This document shows, one piece after another, positions 24,923 to 32,864 of a stretch of DNA of 64,000 nucleotides (positions within the stretch are counted from its first letter, which is position 1; each line of letters opens with the position of its first letter). Position numbers and translations under genes: made by a program. The stretch comes from Minwuia sp048007105 (GTDB lineage: Bacteria; Pseudomonadota; Alphaproteobacteria; Minwuiales; Minwuiaceae): assembly GCF_048007105.1 (NCBI RefSeq), contig NZ_CP180352.1:4030001-4094000 (forward strand). The letters run 5' to 3'. The notes under the pieces are model-generated. The model ran no database searches. It was not told the origin of the DNA and was given only the letters and a program-made list of their open reading frames with translations.

Positions 24923-24970
24923 TTACCGGTATCAATACTGGTGTTACCGGTTCGGTAGTGGCATAGTGCC
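24923..24970. promoter_or_regulatory. Candidate operator region for the S24-type repressor
   Basis: The 48 bases just before the repressor ATG hold TTACCGGT twice, at 24923-24930 and 24944-24951, exactly 21 bases apart (two helical turns). The first is also the left half of a near-perfect 18-bp palindrome, ACCGGTAT-CA-ATACTGGT (24925-24942), and a further palindrome GGCA-TAG-TGCC ends at 24970. Repeated half-sites immediately upstream of a repressor gene suggest autoregulation. The region is AT-richer than its surroundings and also faces the divergent amt-kinase promoter, 86 bases away. Confidence 0.5.
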
Positions 24971-24973
24971 ATC

Positions 24974-25658
24974 ATGGCGAATCAGGAATTGCTTGAACGG
25001 ATCGACCAGCGCCTCAAGGCGATGGATCTGACCGACTACCGCGCCTCCATGCTGGCGGCGGGTCGGCCCGAGATCATCCGCAATATCAGGCGGGGCCTGT
25101 CGAGGAACCCGCGGCGCGACACGCTGGAAAAACTGGCCAACGTCCTCGACTGCTCCTTCGAATGGCTGGCCACTGGGCGCGGCACCATGGCCCCGCCCGA
25201 ACAAGCCCTGTCGGCCGAGGATGCGCCCGGCATGCCGCCAAGGGAACAGATGCCGGCGGACATTCCCGTCATGGGCACGGCGGCCGGCAGCCTGACCGGC
25301 GCCTTCCAGCTGGAATCGGACACGCCGATCGATCATGTCCGCCGGCCGCCCGGTATCGCCACCGCGGTCGATGTCTACGCCATCTACGTTGTCGGCGAAC
25401 TCGATGGCGCCCCGGTTCGAGGAAGGCGAACTGATCTACGTCTCCGGCCGACGGCCGGCCCGTCCGGGTGATTATGTCGTCGTGCAGATGGCCGGCGCCG
25501 AGGGCGAAGTCACCGCCTGGTGCAAGAAGCTGGTCGGCCGCGACAGCGCGCGTCTGGTGCTCGAACAGTTCAATCCGGCAGGCACCTTCGATCTTCCGAT
25601 GACCTCGACGATGGCCGTGCACCGCGTCCTGACGCTGAACGAACTCTTCGGAATCTGA
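24974..25658 (+). CDS. XRE-HTH / S24 peptidase-type repressor (LexA/CI-like), one-base frameshift at the catalytic serine
   Basis: Predicted 227-residue transcription regulator after removing one A at 25398-25399. The N-terminal 70 residues are a helix-turn-helix domain ('LKAMDLTDYRASMLAAGRPEIIRNIRRGLSRNPRRDTLEKLANVL'). The C-terminal half is the S24 peptidase domain: the raw frame reads 'YAIYVVGELDGAP', but without the extra A it reads 'YAIYVVGDSMAPRFEEGELIYVS', restoring the GDSM motif with catalytic Ser about 143; the catalytic Lys lies in 'TAWCKKLVG'. Such stand-alone proteins resemble phage repressors but are common in alphaproteobacterial chromosomes. No phage genes flank it. It lies between candidate operators upstream and a convergent dioxygenase gene. 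Confidence 0.88.
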
Positions 25659-25661
25659 CCC

Positions 25662-26540
25662 CTACTCGCTCAGCGTGTTGCCTGCACCGGTAACACGGGT
25701 CTGGCGCATGTAACGGCGGTATTTGTCCGCGTCGTAGCCGACCCCGCGGTGCAGCAGACACCTGTTGTCCCAGATCACCAGCTCGCCCGGCTGCCACCTG
25801 TGGCTGTAGATGTGTTCCTCGCCGATGGCCTCCTCGAGCAGGCCCTCGATCAGCGCGCGGCTGGGCGCATCTTCCCAGCCGTCCACGACCCGGGCGTGGG
25901 AGCCGACATAGAAGTTCCTCCGTCCCGTCCGTGGGTTGGTGCGGACCATCTTCTGCCGCACCGGCGGCAGCGAGGCCGCATGCGACGGCGATACCGCCTC
26001 CGGATGCACCTTCGTGCGGGAGAAGACGTAGTCGTGCACGGCGATCAGGGGATCGATCTCCGCCTGTTTCGCCGCCGGCAGCCGCTCATAGGCGGCGCGC
26101 TGACTGACGAAAAGGGTCTCGCCGCCTTCGTCCGGCACCTCGTGCACCGACATGATCGAGACATAGGAGGGCACCTCACGGAACGACGAATCCGAGTGCC
26201 ACATGTTGTTGCCGGTCTGGAAGAAGACCTTGCGGTCGGTATTGCCGCGCTTGGTCCCGTCGGGATCGACATTGCCGATGGTGCCGAAATAGACCACCCG
26301 GCCGGTGTTGCCGAGCGTGACATGTTCGGCTTCGGGCTCGCCCAGGGCACGGGTCACCCGCAATTGGCCGTTATCGTCGAGGAACTGGCCGGGGAAGACC
26401 ACCAGCGAATATTCGTCGATAGCCGCATGCATCGCCTCGACGATCTCAGGCGTGAGATCGCCCTTCAGATCGACGCCCGTCAAGCTGGCGCCGAACTCCG
26501 GGTGCAGCGGTTCTGCCTTGAAGATACTGGTCACTGTCAT
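25662..26540 (-). CDS. TauD/TfdA family Fe(II)/2-oxoglutarate dioxygenase
   Basis: Predicted 292-residue dioxygenase, third TauD/TfdA member of the window but of a different branch from the 10-11 kb pair. Iron ligands are His115-x-Asp117 ('NNMWHSDSSFREVPS') and His264 in 'WDNRCLLHRGVGYD'; the C-terminal 'RRYMRQTRVTG' supplies the 2-oxoglutarate arginine. The 'W-H-S-D-S-S-F' context and 'SRTKVHPEAVSPSHAASLPPVRQKMVRTNP' resemble the TfdA/2,4-dichlorophenoxyacetate dioxygenase-like branch, so an aryloxy- or alkyl-ether-cleaving role is possible, not shown. It diverges from the NMT1-like gene across 114 bases, in which both genes have GGGGAGG ribosome binding sites. Confidence 0.92.
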   Translation of the reverse strand: MTVTSIFKAEPLHPEFGASLTGVDLKGDLTPEIVEAMHAAIDEYSLVVFPGQFLDDNGQLRVTRALGEPEAEHVTLGNTGRVVYFGTIGNVDPDGTKRGNTDRKVFFQTGNNMWHSDSSFREVPSYVSIMSVHEVPDEGGETLFVSQRAAYERLPAAKQAEIDPLIAVHDYVFSRTKVHPEAVSPSHAASLPPVRQKMVRTNPRTGRRNFYVGSHARVVDGWEDAPSRALIEGLLEEAIGEEHIYSHRWQPGELVIWDNRCLLHRGVGYDADKYRRYMRQTRVTGAGNTLSE

Positions 26541-26654
26541 GTCCTCCCCGGTCCCATTTCAGCACTGCCATGCGCCGCCGCCAAGCCCTGCCGCCTTGTA
26601 CCGTGGCGGTCTGCTGGGCCACACTCGGGTCCGGTCACAGGGGAGGACATGGCC

Positions 26655-27542
26655 ATGGACACCATTCGCATACAGTTCACGCTGTTCTCGGCCTTCTATT
26701 CGCCGTTGATCGCCACCTTCGCCGGCGGCTTCCTCAAGGAAGAGGGGCTGGAAACCGACTGGTCGGTGTCGCCGCCCGGCGTATCCGCCATCGAGGCAGC
26801 CGGCCGGGGCGAAGTCGATGTCGTGCAGTCGGCGCTGAGCCAGGGCTTCGGCGTGCTGTCGATGGGCGAGACGCCGAAGGTGAAGCACTTCGCTCAGGTC
26901 AACGAGATGGACGGCTTCTTCATCACCGCACGGGAGCCCGATCCCGATTTCGCCTGGTCGAAGCTGGAAGGCTCGGAAGTGGTGATGTTCGGCGGCGGCC
27001 AGCCGCAGGTCATGTTCCGCTACGGCTGCCACAAGGCCGGCATCGATTTCGACAAGCTGGTGCCCATCACGCCCGGCGGCGCCGCGGCCATCGACGAGGC
27101 CTTCCGTAACGGTCAAGGCCAGTACGTGCAGCAGCAAGGCCCGTTCCCGCAGCAGCTGGAAGCCGATGGCGTCGGTCATATCGTCGCCCAGGTCGGGCCG
27201 AAGGTCGGCCCCTGCGGGTTCTCCAGTCTCGCCGCCACACCGGAATGGCTGGCAACCGACATGGCGAAGGCCTTCACCCGCGCCTACAGGAAGACAAGGG
27301 TCTGGCTGAACGAGACGCCGGCCGCCGAGGTCGCGAAAGCCGAGAAGCCGTACTTCCCCGACACCGACGAGGATGTGCTGGCGAAGTGCATCGCCACCTA
27401 TCAGGCGCTCGGCAACTGGACACCGCATATCGAGATCACCGACGCGGCCTATGAGGCGACGCTGGACATCTACCAGCAGTCCGGCGGCCTGACGCAGCGC
27501 TTCGCCTACGACCAGGTCTGCGCCCGGCCCCCGGCGGTCTGA
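26655..27542 (+). CDS. NMT1/THI5-like (ABC substrate-binding fold) protein without a signal peptide
   Basis: Predicted 295-residue protein of the NMT1/SsuA-like periplasmic-binding fold: 'RIQFTLFSAFYSPLIATFAGGFLKEEGLETDW' (first strand and helix), 'IEAAGRGEVDVVQSALSQG', and 'GFSSLAATPEWLATDMAKAFTRAYRKTRVWLNE'. The ATG at 26655 is eight bases from GGGGAGG; the ATG two codons earlier would be only two bases away. Neither start, nor the upstream open frame, gives a signal peptide or lipobox, and no ABC permease or ATPase is near. It may therefore be a cytoplasmic binding protein or an enzyme with this fold. The PhyH gene begins seven bases after its stop, so the two are probably co-translated. 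Confidence 0.82.
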   Translation: MDTIRIQFTLFSAFYSPLIATFAGGFLKEEGLETDWSVSPPGVSAIEAAGRGEVDVVQSALSQGFGVLSMGETPKVKHFAQVNEMDGFFITAREPDPDFAWSKLEGSEVVMFGGGQPQVMFRYGCHKAGIDFDKLVPITPGGAAAIDEAFRNGQGQYVQQQGPFPQQLEADGVGHIVAQVGPKVGPCGFSSLAATPEWLATDMAKAFTRAYRKTRVWLNETPAAEVAKAEKPYFPDTDEDVLAKCIATYQALGNWTPHIEITDAAYEATLDIYQQSGGLTQRFAYDQVCARPPAV

Positions 27543-27549
27543 GGCCGGC

Positions 27550-28428
27550 ATGCTTGAAGAAGACGTTCTCAAACACTCGCCCACCGTACTGACGAAGGCG
27601 CAGCAGGAGCAGTTCTTCGAGGATGGCTGCCTCGTCGTCGAAGGGGTGGCCGACGACCGCTGGCTCCACCGTCTCCGGGCGGCCATGCAGGAGATGGTGC
27701 AGCGCAGCCGCGAAGTCTCCGCCGACGACGGCACCTTCGTTCTGGAAGACGGGCACGGCCCGGACAACCCGCGGCTCCGGCGCCTCACCAGCCCCGTCAG
27801 CCATCATCCGGAGTTCTGGGCCTTCGCGAAGGAGTCGCCATCCGCCGATGTCGCAGCTGATGTCTGCGGGCCGGACGTGAAGTTCTTTCACTCCAAGCTC
27901 AACTTCAAATGGCCCTCCGGCGGCCACCGCTTCGACTGGCACCAGGACATTCCGGCTTGGCCGCACACCGACTACAGCCCCGTCACGGTCGGCATCTATC
28001 TGGAGGATTGCGGCGTCGAGCAAGGGCCGTTGCTGGCGATCCGCGGCAGCCACAAGCCGCCGATGCACTCCATGTACGATCGCGACGGCAACTGGGTCCT
28101 CCGCATCCCGGAGGACGACCTGGCGCCCGGCTGGCGCGACGACGTGATCAGCCTGACCGGTCCCGCCGGATCCGCCGTGCTGATCAACTGCCGCGTCATC
28201 CACGGTTCGGAAGCCAATGTCAGCGGCCGGATGCGGCCCATGCTGCTCAACGTCTACAGCTCGGCCGATTCCATGCCCTATGTGGTGAACCCGATCCCCA
28301 GCCCCTATCAGGGCGAGATCGTGCGCGGGAAACCGGCGCGCTGGGCCAGCCATGACCCGCGCGGCTGCGAACTGCCGCCGGACTGGTCGACGGGCTATTC
28401 CGGCCCCTGGAAACACCAGACCGGCTGA
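27550..28428 (+). CDS. Phytanoyl-CoA dioxygenase (PhyH) family protein
   Basis: Predicted 292-residue Fe(II)/2-oxoglutarate dioxygenase of the PhyH family. Iron ligands are His131-x-Asp133 ('HRFDWHQDIPAWPHTDYSP') and the distal histidine in 'INCRVIHGSEANVSGRMRP', whose following arginine should hold 2-oxoglutarate. The N-terminal 'LTKAQQEQFFEDGCLVVEGV' is the typical PhyH opening. It begins seven bases after the NMT1-like gene. With the divergent TauD/TfdA enzyme it makes this a second dioxygenase-rich locus. Substrates in the family range from acyl-CoAs to small hydroxylated solutes such as ectoine, so no substrate is assigned. Confidence 0.92.
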   Translation: MLEEDVLKHSPTVLTKAQQEQFFEDGCLVVEGVADDRWLHRLRAAMQEMVQRSREVSADDGTFVLEDGHGPDNPRLRRLTSPVSHHPEFWAFAKESPSADVAADVCGPDVKFFHSKLNFKWPSGGHRFDWHQDIPAWPHTDYSPVTVGIYLEDCGVEQGPLLAIRGSHKPPMHSMYDRDGNWVLRIPEDDLAPGWRDDVISLTGPAGSAVLINCRVIHGSEANVSGRMRPMLLNVYSSADSMPYVVNPIPSPYQGEIVRGKPARWASHDPRGCELPPDWSTGYSGPWKHQTG

Positions 28429-28436
28429 GGCGGGCG

Positions 28437-28868
28437 TCAGGCCCGGTTGAGCAGCAGGCTGGTCTCGCTGTTCAGCACGCCGGGAATGTTGCGGATCTCC
28501 CGCAGCACCCGGTCGAAGGCGGCAAGCGTATCGGCCCGAATCTCCGCGACCAGATCCCAGGCGCCGTTGGTCGCGTAGATCTGGTCCACCTCGGGCAGGG
28601 ACCGGAGCTTGCGGATCACCTGTTGCGACATCGATCCCCGAAGCTCGATCGTGGTGATGGCGCGCACGAGATCGCGTTCGTCCAGATCGGTCTCGATGGT
28701 GAAACGGCGGATCGCGCCGCCTGCGATCAGACGCTCCAGCCGCGCCTTGGCTGTAGCGCGGGAGATGCCCAGCGTCGCCGCGAGTTCGGTGATCGACGCC
28801 CGGCCGTTGCGGCGCAGTTCACCCATCAGGCGGCGGTCGGTCGCGGTGAGTTCCAGCGCATCAGTCAT
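28437..28868 (-). CDS. Lrp/AsnC family transcriptional regulator
   Basis: Predicted 143-residue regulator. The N-terminal winged helix reads 'LTATDRRLMGELRRNGRASITELAATLGISRATAKARLERLIAGGAIRRF', and the C-terminal RAM ligand domain follows ('AITTIELRGSMSQQVIRKLRSLPEVDQIYATNGAWDLVAEI...NIPGVLNSET'). It is divergent from the arginase-ornithine cyclodeaminase operon, an arrangement like other alphaproteobacterial Lrp-type arginine or ornithine catabolism regulators, so ornithine/arginine is the likely ligand (inference). The start is uncertain: ATGs at 28868, 28871 and 28880 are in frame; none has a strong ribosome binding site. I chose 28868, which begins the HTH without an extra tail. Confidence 0.87.
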   Translation of the reverse strand: MTDALELTATDRRLMGELRRNGRASITELAATLGISRATAKARLERLIAGGAIRRFTIETDLDERDLVRAITTIELRGSMSQQVIRKLRSLPEVDQIYATNGAWDLVAEIRADTLAAFDRVLREIRNIPGVLNSETSLLLNRA

Positions 28869-28897
28869 CATTCTGACCATTCCACTTGTCAAAATGC

Positions 28898-28918
28898 TCA
28901 ATCGACCTTGAAGATTGA
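28898..28918. promoter_or_regulatory. Candidate Lrp-type operator in the divergent lrp/arginase promoter
   Basis: Inverted repeat TCAATC-(9 bases)-GATTGA, centred about 80 bases before the arginase ATG and about 40 bases before the regulator start. The 21-bp span is AT-rich in a GC-rich genome and matches the style of Lrp/AsnC operators (two dyad half-sites with an A/T-rich centre). A role in autoregulation and in control of arginase is inferred from position only. Confidence 0.5.
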
Positions 28919-28986
28919 TCACTTTTCTCACTCCCGCGCAACAGCGGAAACACCGACATTGAAGCCACCCAGAAGGAGGATCCGGA

Positions 28987-29913
28987 ATGACCAGGACATG
29001 CAGGATCGTAGGCGCGCCCGTTCAATCCGGCGCCGGACTCCGCGGCTGCCAGATGGGCCCTGCGGCGCTTCGGACCGCCGGCCTCGTCGAAACGCTGAAG
29101 AAGCTGGAACTCGATGTGCACGATCTCGGCGATATCGGGCCGGAACGCGGCGCCGCGCCGAGCCATCCCAACCCGCGCCTGCGCAATTTCGCTGAAACCG
29201 TCGACTGGATCCGCACCCTGGGAGACGTCGCCTATGACGTCGCTTCCGGCTGCGACGTGCCGATCTTCCTGGGCGGCGACCACAGCCTGTCCGGCGGGAC
29301 CGTGCCCGCCCTCGCGCGCCGCGCCGCCGATCAGGATCGCCCGCTCTTCGTGCTCTGGCTCGACGCCCACCCCGACCTGCACACCCTCGGCTCGACCACC
29401 AGCGGCAATCTGCACGGCACGCCGGTCGCCTATTTCACCGGGATGGAGGATTTCGACGGCTATCCGGCACTGGAAGCCCGGGTCGATCCGAAGCACGTCA
29501 TGATGATGGGCATCCGCTCGGTCGATCCGGCCGAATGCGAACGCATCCTGTCGGTCGGCATGGAAGTGATCGACATGCGCGCCATCGACGAGCGCGGCAT
29601 CGTCGCGCCGCTGAACGCCTTCATCGAGCGCGTGAAGGCCGAGAACGGTCACCTGCATGTCAGCCTGGACGTCGACTTCATCGACCCGGGCATCGCGCCG
29701 GCCGTCGGCACCACCGTCCCCGGCGGCGTGACCTTCCGCGAGGCGCATCTGATCACCGAGATCCTGCACGACAGCGGTCTGGTGACTTCGCTCGATCTCG
29801 TGGAACTGAACCCCTTCCTCGACGAGCGCGGCAAGACCGCGATCCTGCTGACCGACCTCACCGCCAGCCTGTTCGGCCGCCGCATCCTCGACGGCCGCAG
29901 CCGCGATCTCTGA
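28987..29913 (+). CDS. rocF: Arginase
   Basis: Predicted 308-residue binuclear manganese enzyme converting L-arginine to ornithine and urea. All metal-ligand motifs are present: 'GGDHSLSGG', 'WLDAHPDLHT' and 'VSLDVDFIDPGIAPAVG', plus the substrate loop 'TTSGNLHGTPVAYF' and the C-terminal 'SLDLVELNPFLDERGKTA'. The N-terminal 'VGAPVQSGAGLRGCQMGPAALR' is the true-arginase form rather than agmatinase. The ATG follows a strong AGAAGGAGG site. Ornithine cyclodeaminase starts 17 bases downstream, so arginine is taken to proline via ornithine. The Lrp-type gene divergent to it is the probable regulator. Confidence 0.95.
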   Translation: MTRTCRIVGAPVQSGAGLRGCQMGPAALRTAGLVETLKKLELDVHDLGDIGPERGAAPSHPNPRLRNFAETVDWIRTLGDVAYDVASGCDVPIFLGGDHSLSGGTVPALARRAADQDRPLFVLWLDAHPDLHTLGSTTSGNLHGTPVAYFTGMEDFDGYPALEARVDPKHVMMMGIRSVDPAECERILSVGMEVIDMRAIDERGIVAPLNAFIERVKAENGHLHVSLDVDFIDPGIAPAVGTTVPGGVTFREAHLITEILHDSGLVTSLDLVELNPFLDERGKTAILLTDLTASLFGRRILDGRSRDL

Positions 29914-29930
29914 CGCACAAGGAGACCGTC

Positions 29931-30995
29931 ATGAGCCACCCCCTCCCCTCCGATCTCGCCTATGTCCCCTTCGTTTCGGTCGACAACATGATGCGGCTGG
30001 TGAACACCATCGGCATCGAGAACGTGATCCGCGATCTGGCCGGCTATATCGAGGCCGATTTCCTGCGCTGGGAGGAGTTCGACAAGACCCCGCGCGTCGC
30101 CTCCCACTCGGCGGAAGGCGTGATCGAACTGATGCCGACCGCGGACAAGGAGCGCTACGGCTTCAAGTATGTGAATGGCCATCCGAAGAACATGAAGCAG
30201 GGCTTCCAGACGGTCACGGCCTTCGGTGTGCTGGCCGATGTCGGCAACGGCTATCCGCTGCTGCTCACCGAGATGACCGTGCTGACGGCGCTGCGCACGG
30301 CCGCCACCTCGGCGCTTGTCGGGAAATATCTCGCTCCCAAGGGCGCGAAGACGATGGCCATGATCGGCAACGGCGCGCAGTGCGAGTTCCAGGCGCTCGC
30401 CTTCAAGGCGCTATGCGGGATCGAAGCGGTCCGGCTCTACGACATCGATCCGGCGGCGACAGAGAAGGCGAAGCGCAACCTGGCCGGTTCCGGTCTGAAG
30501 GTCACCGCCTGCACCACCGCCGAGGACTGCATCGAGGGCGCGGAGATCATCACCACCTGCACCGCCGACAAGCAGTACGCCACCATCCTGACCGACAACA
30601 TGGTCGGCGCCGGCGTGCACATCAACGCCATCGGCGGCGACTGCCCGGGCAAGACGGAGCTGCACCGCAACATCCTGCTCCGCTCCGACATCTTCGTCGA
30701 ATACCCGCCCCAGACGCGAATCGAGGGCGAGATCCAGCAACTCGATCCCGACCACGCCGTCACCGAACTCTGGCAGGTGATGCGCGGCGAGGCCGCGGGC
30801 CGCACCTCGACCGGCCAGATCACGCTGTTCGACAGCGTCGGCTTCGCCATCGAGGACTTCTCGGCGCTGCGCTACATCCACGCGACCATCGCCGAGCACC
30901 CCTTCTGCGAGCGGCTCGACATGCTGGCCGACCCGGACGATCCCCGCGACCTGTTCGGCATGGTCGAACGCCGGAAGGCGGGCATCGCCGCCTGA
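29931..30995 (+). CDS. Ornithine cyclodeaminase
   Basis: Predicted 354-residue NAD-dependent enzyme of the ornithine cyclodeaminase/mu-crystallin family, converting ornithine to proline and ammonia. Visible features are 'GVIELMPTADKERYGFKYVNGHPKN' with the substrate lysine and arginine region, 'EMTVLTALRTAATSALVGKYLAP', and the Rossmann segment 'MAMIGNGAQCEFQALAFKAL' followed by 'RLYDIDP'. 'HINAIGGDCPGKTELHRNIL' carries the catalytic Asp region. The ATG follows AAGGAGA by about six bases. It is the second gene of the arginase operon, and the pair constitutes a short arginine-to-proline route. Its end is 20 bases from the convergent crotonase. Confidence 0.94.
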   Translation: MSHPLPSDLAYVPFVSVDNMMRLVNTIGIENVIRDLAGYIEADFLRWEEFDKTPRVASHSAEGVIELMPTADKERYGFKYVNGHPKNMKQGFQTVTAFGVLADVGNGYPLLLTEMTVLTALRTAATSALVGKYLAPKGAKTMAMIGNGAQCEFQALAFKALCGIEAVRLYDIDPAATEKAKRNLAGSGLKVTACTTAEDCIEGAEIITTCTADKQYATILTDNMVGAGVHINAIGGDCPGKTELHRNILLRSDIFVEYPPQTRIEGEIQQLDPDHAVTELWQVMRGEAAGRTSTGQITLFDSVGFAIEDFSALRYIHATIAEHPFCERLDMLADPDDPRDLFGMVERRKAGIAA

Positions 30996-31015
30996 CCGCC
31001 CACAGCGCGAGGTTG

Positions 31016-31864
31016 CTACTTCTTCGCCTTGCCGGCGACTGCCGGGCTGACGCCACTCGGGTCCATCAGCATGCCGTGCACCTGCATGTTGTGGCTGTGG
31101 GCCACGTGATGCAGGGCGAAGGCGGTCTTCATGGCGTTCTCGCGGCCCGAGCAGTCCTGAGCGGCGTTGACCGCCTCCTTGGCGAGCTTCAGCGCGAAGA
31201 GCGGCTTCTGCGCGATCCTCTCCGCCATGCCGAGCGCGAATCCGTCGAGTTCGTCGCGCGGGACGATGTGGTTGATCATGCCCAGCTTCGCGACCTGTTC
31301 GGCGCTCAGCCAGTCCGCGGTGAACAGCATCTCCTTGGCCTTGCGGTGCCCGACCTCCCAGGGATGCGCGAAGTACTCGACCCCGCCGACGCCCATCGCC
31401 ACCGTGTTGTCGAGGAACATGGAATTGTCGGACGCGATGATAATGTCGCAGGGCCAGATCAGCATCAGCCCGCCAGCGATCACCTTGCCCTGCACCACGG
31501 CAATGGTCGGTTTCGGGATGTTCCGCCAGCGCTCGGAGAAGCCGATATAGATCTCCTTCTCCCTCGCCATCTGGGCTTCGGCCCCGGCGCAGTGCCAGCC
31601 GCACCAGGTACCGACGGTCTCGAAATCGTCCATCCGGTCGTAGGGATCGGCCTCGCGCAGGTCGTGCCCGGACGAGAAATGCGGTCCGGCGCCGGCCAGC
31701 ATGATCACCTTGATGTTGTCGTCATGGGCCGCGCGGTCGAAGGCGGCGTTGAGTTCGTAGAGCAGCTTCGTGCTCTGCGCGTTCCGGGCGTCCGGCCGGT
31801 TCAGCACGATGCGCGCGATATGCGGCGCGGGTTCTTCGTATAGGACGGTTTCGAATTCGGACAT
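31016..31864 (-). CDS. Enoyl-CoA hydratase/isomerase (crotonase) family protein
   Basis: Predicted 282-residue crotonase-fold protein. The oxyanion-hole motifs are 'GAGPHFSSGHDLREADPY' and 'VQGKVIAGGLMLIWPCDIIIASDNSMF'. The region that in true hydratases holds the second catalytic Glu reads 'DNTVAMGVGGVEYFAHPWEVG', which is divergent, so the reaction (hydratase, isomerase or CoA hydrolase) is uncertain. The start with GAGG upstream begins 'MSEFETVLYEE'. It is divergent from an SDR gene with a 62-base shared promoter region, and a beta-oxidation-like role for the pair is plausible. Confidence 0.91.
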   Translation of the reverse strand: MSEFETVLYEEPAPHIARIVLNRPDARNAQSTKLLYELNAAFDRAAHDDNIKVIMLAGAGPHFSSGHDLREADPYDRMDDFETVGTWCGWHCAGAEAQMAREKEIYIGFSERWRNIPKPTIAVVQGKVIAGGLMLIWPCDIIIASDNSMFLDNTVAMGVGGVEYFAHPWEVGHRKAKEMLFTADWLSAEQVAKLGMINHIVPRDELDGFALGMAERIAQKPLFALKLAKEAVNAAQDCSGRENAMKTAFALHHVAHSHNMQVHGMLMDPSGVSPAVAGKAKK

Positions 31865-31926
31865 GGCTTCGCCTCCCCCAAGGTCACTAGACTGCCGACG
31901 ATAGACAGGGCCATGGGGAGGAGCCA

Positions 31927-32844
31927 ATGGGCAAGCTGGACGGAAAGGTCGTCATCGTCACCGGCGCGGGACGCGGCATCGGCAAGGAATGTGCGCTGCT
32001 GGCCGCGCGGGAAGGCGCGAAGGTGGTCGTGAACGACCTCGGCGGTTCGATCGAGGGCGGCGATCTGGGCGACGAGAGCGTCGCCGGACAGGTCGCGAAG
32101 GAAATCCGCGACAATGGCGGCGAGGCCGTCGCGAACGGCGGCAGCGTCTCCGAGCTTTCGCATTGCGAGGACATGGTCAAACAGGCGCTGGACAGCTTCG
32201 GCGGCCTGCACGGGATCATCAGCCCAGCCGGCATCCTGCGCGACGCCATGCTGCACAAGATGTCCGAGTCCGACTGGGATCAGGTGATCGAGGTGCACCT
32301 GAAAGGCTCGTTCAACGTCTGCCGCGCGGCCATCAACCATTTTCGCGAGCAGGAAGACGGGTCGATCGTGCTGTTCTCCTCGACGTCGGGGCTGATCGGC
32401 AATGTCGGGCAGGCGAACTACGGCGCCGCCAAGATGGGCATTGCCGGCCTGTCGCACATCGTGGCGCAGGAGAATGCGCGCAAAAATGTCCGCTGCAATG
32501 TCATCTCGCCCTCGGCATGGACCCGCATGATCGCCACCATCCCGATCAAGGACGAGGCCACCCGGCGGCGCATGGAGATGATCCAGAAGAAGATGCGGCC
32601 CGACCAGATCGCGCCGCCGACAGTGGCGCTGCTGGCCGACGAGGCGAAGGACATCAACGGCCAGATCTTCTCGGTCCGCGGCAACGAGATCTTCGTCTGG
32701 AGCCATCCGCGCCCGGTCCGCAACATGACACGGCTGGAGGGCTGGACCGTCGACACCGTGCTGGATCATGCGATGCCGGTCTTCCGCCCGGCCTTCACCG
32801 ATCTGGGCAACTACACCGACGTCTTCCCCTACGATCCGGTTTGA
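31927..32844 (+). CDS. SDR family oxidoreductase, MFE-2/3-hydroxyacyl-CoA dehydrogenase-like
   Basis: Predicted 305-residue short-chain dehydrogenase. The cofactor motif is 'VIVTGAGRGIGKECALLAAREGAKVVVNDLGG', followed by the insertion 'SIEGGDLGDESVAGQVAKEI' characteristic of the (3R)-hydroxyacyl-CoA dehydrogenase domain of peroxisomal multifunctional enzyme 2. Catalytic residues are Ser in 'FSSTSGLIGN', Tyr and Lys in 'YGAAKMGIAG'. With the divergent crotonase and a downstream NTF2-like gene it suggests acyl-CoA side-chain degradation, by inference. GGAGG precedes the ATG by five bases. Confidence 0.92.
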   Translation: MGKLDGKVVIVTGAGRGIGKECALLAAREGAKVVVNDLGGSIEGGDLGDESVAGQVAKEIRDNGGEAVANGGSVSELSHCEDMVKQALDSFGGLHGIISPAGILRDAMLHKMSESDWDQVIEVHLKGSFNVCRAAINHFREQEDGSIVLFSSTSGLIGNVGQANYGAAKMGIAGLSHIVAQENARKNVRCNVISPSAWTRMIATIPIKDEATRRRMEMIQKKMRPDQIAPPTVALLADEAKDINGQIFSVRGNEIFVWSHPRPVRNMTRLEGWTVDTVLDHAMPVFRPAFTDLGNYTDVFPYDPV

Positions 32845-32864
32845 CAGAGACAAGGGAGCACACC

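Noticed and set aside
24974..25658. Prophage, because of the CI/LexA-like repressor
   Set aside because: No integrase, structural, lysis or replication gene lies nearby; the neighbours are metabolic. Such repressors occur alone in alphaproteobacterial chromosomes.
26655..27542. Thiamine pyrimidine synthase (THI5) function for the NMT1-like protein
   Set aside because: The CCCFC cysteine motif of THI5 is absent, and no thiamine genes are nearby.
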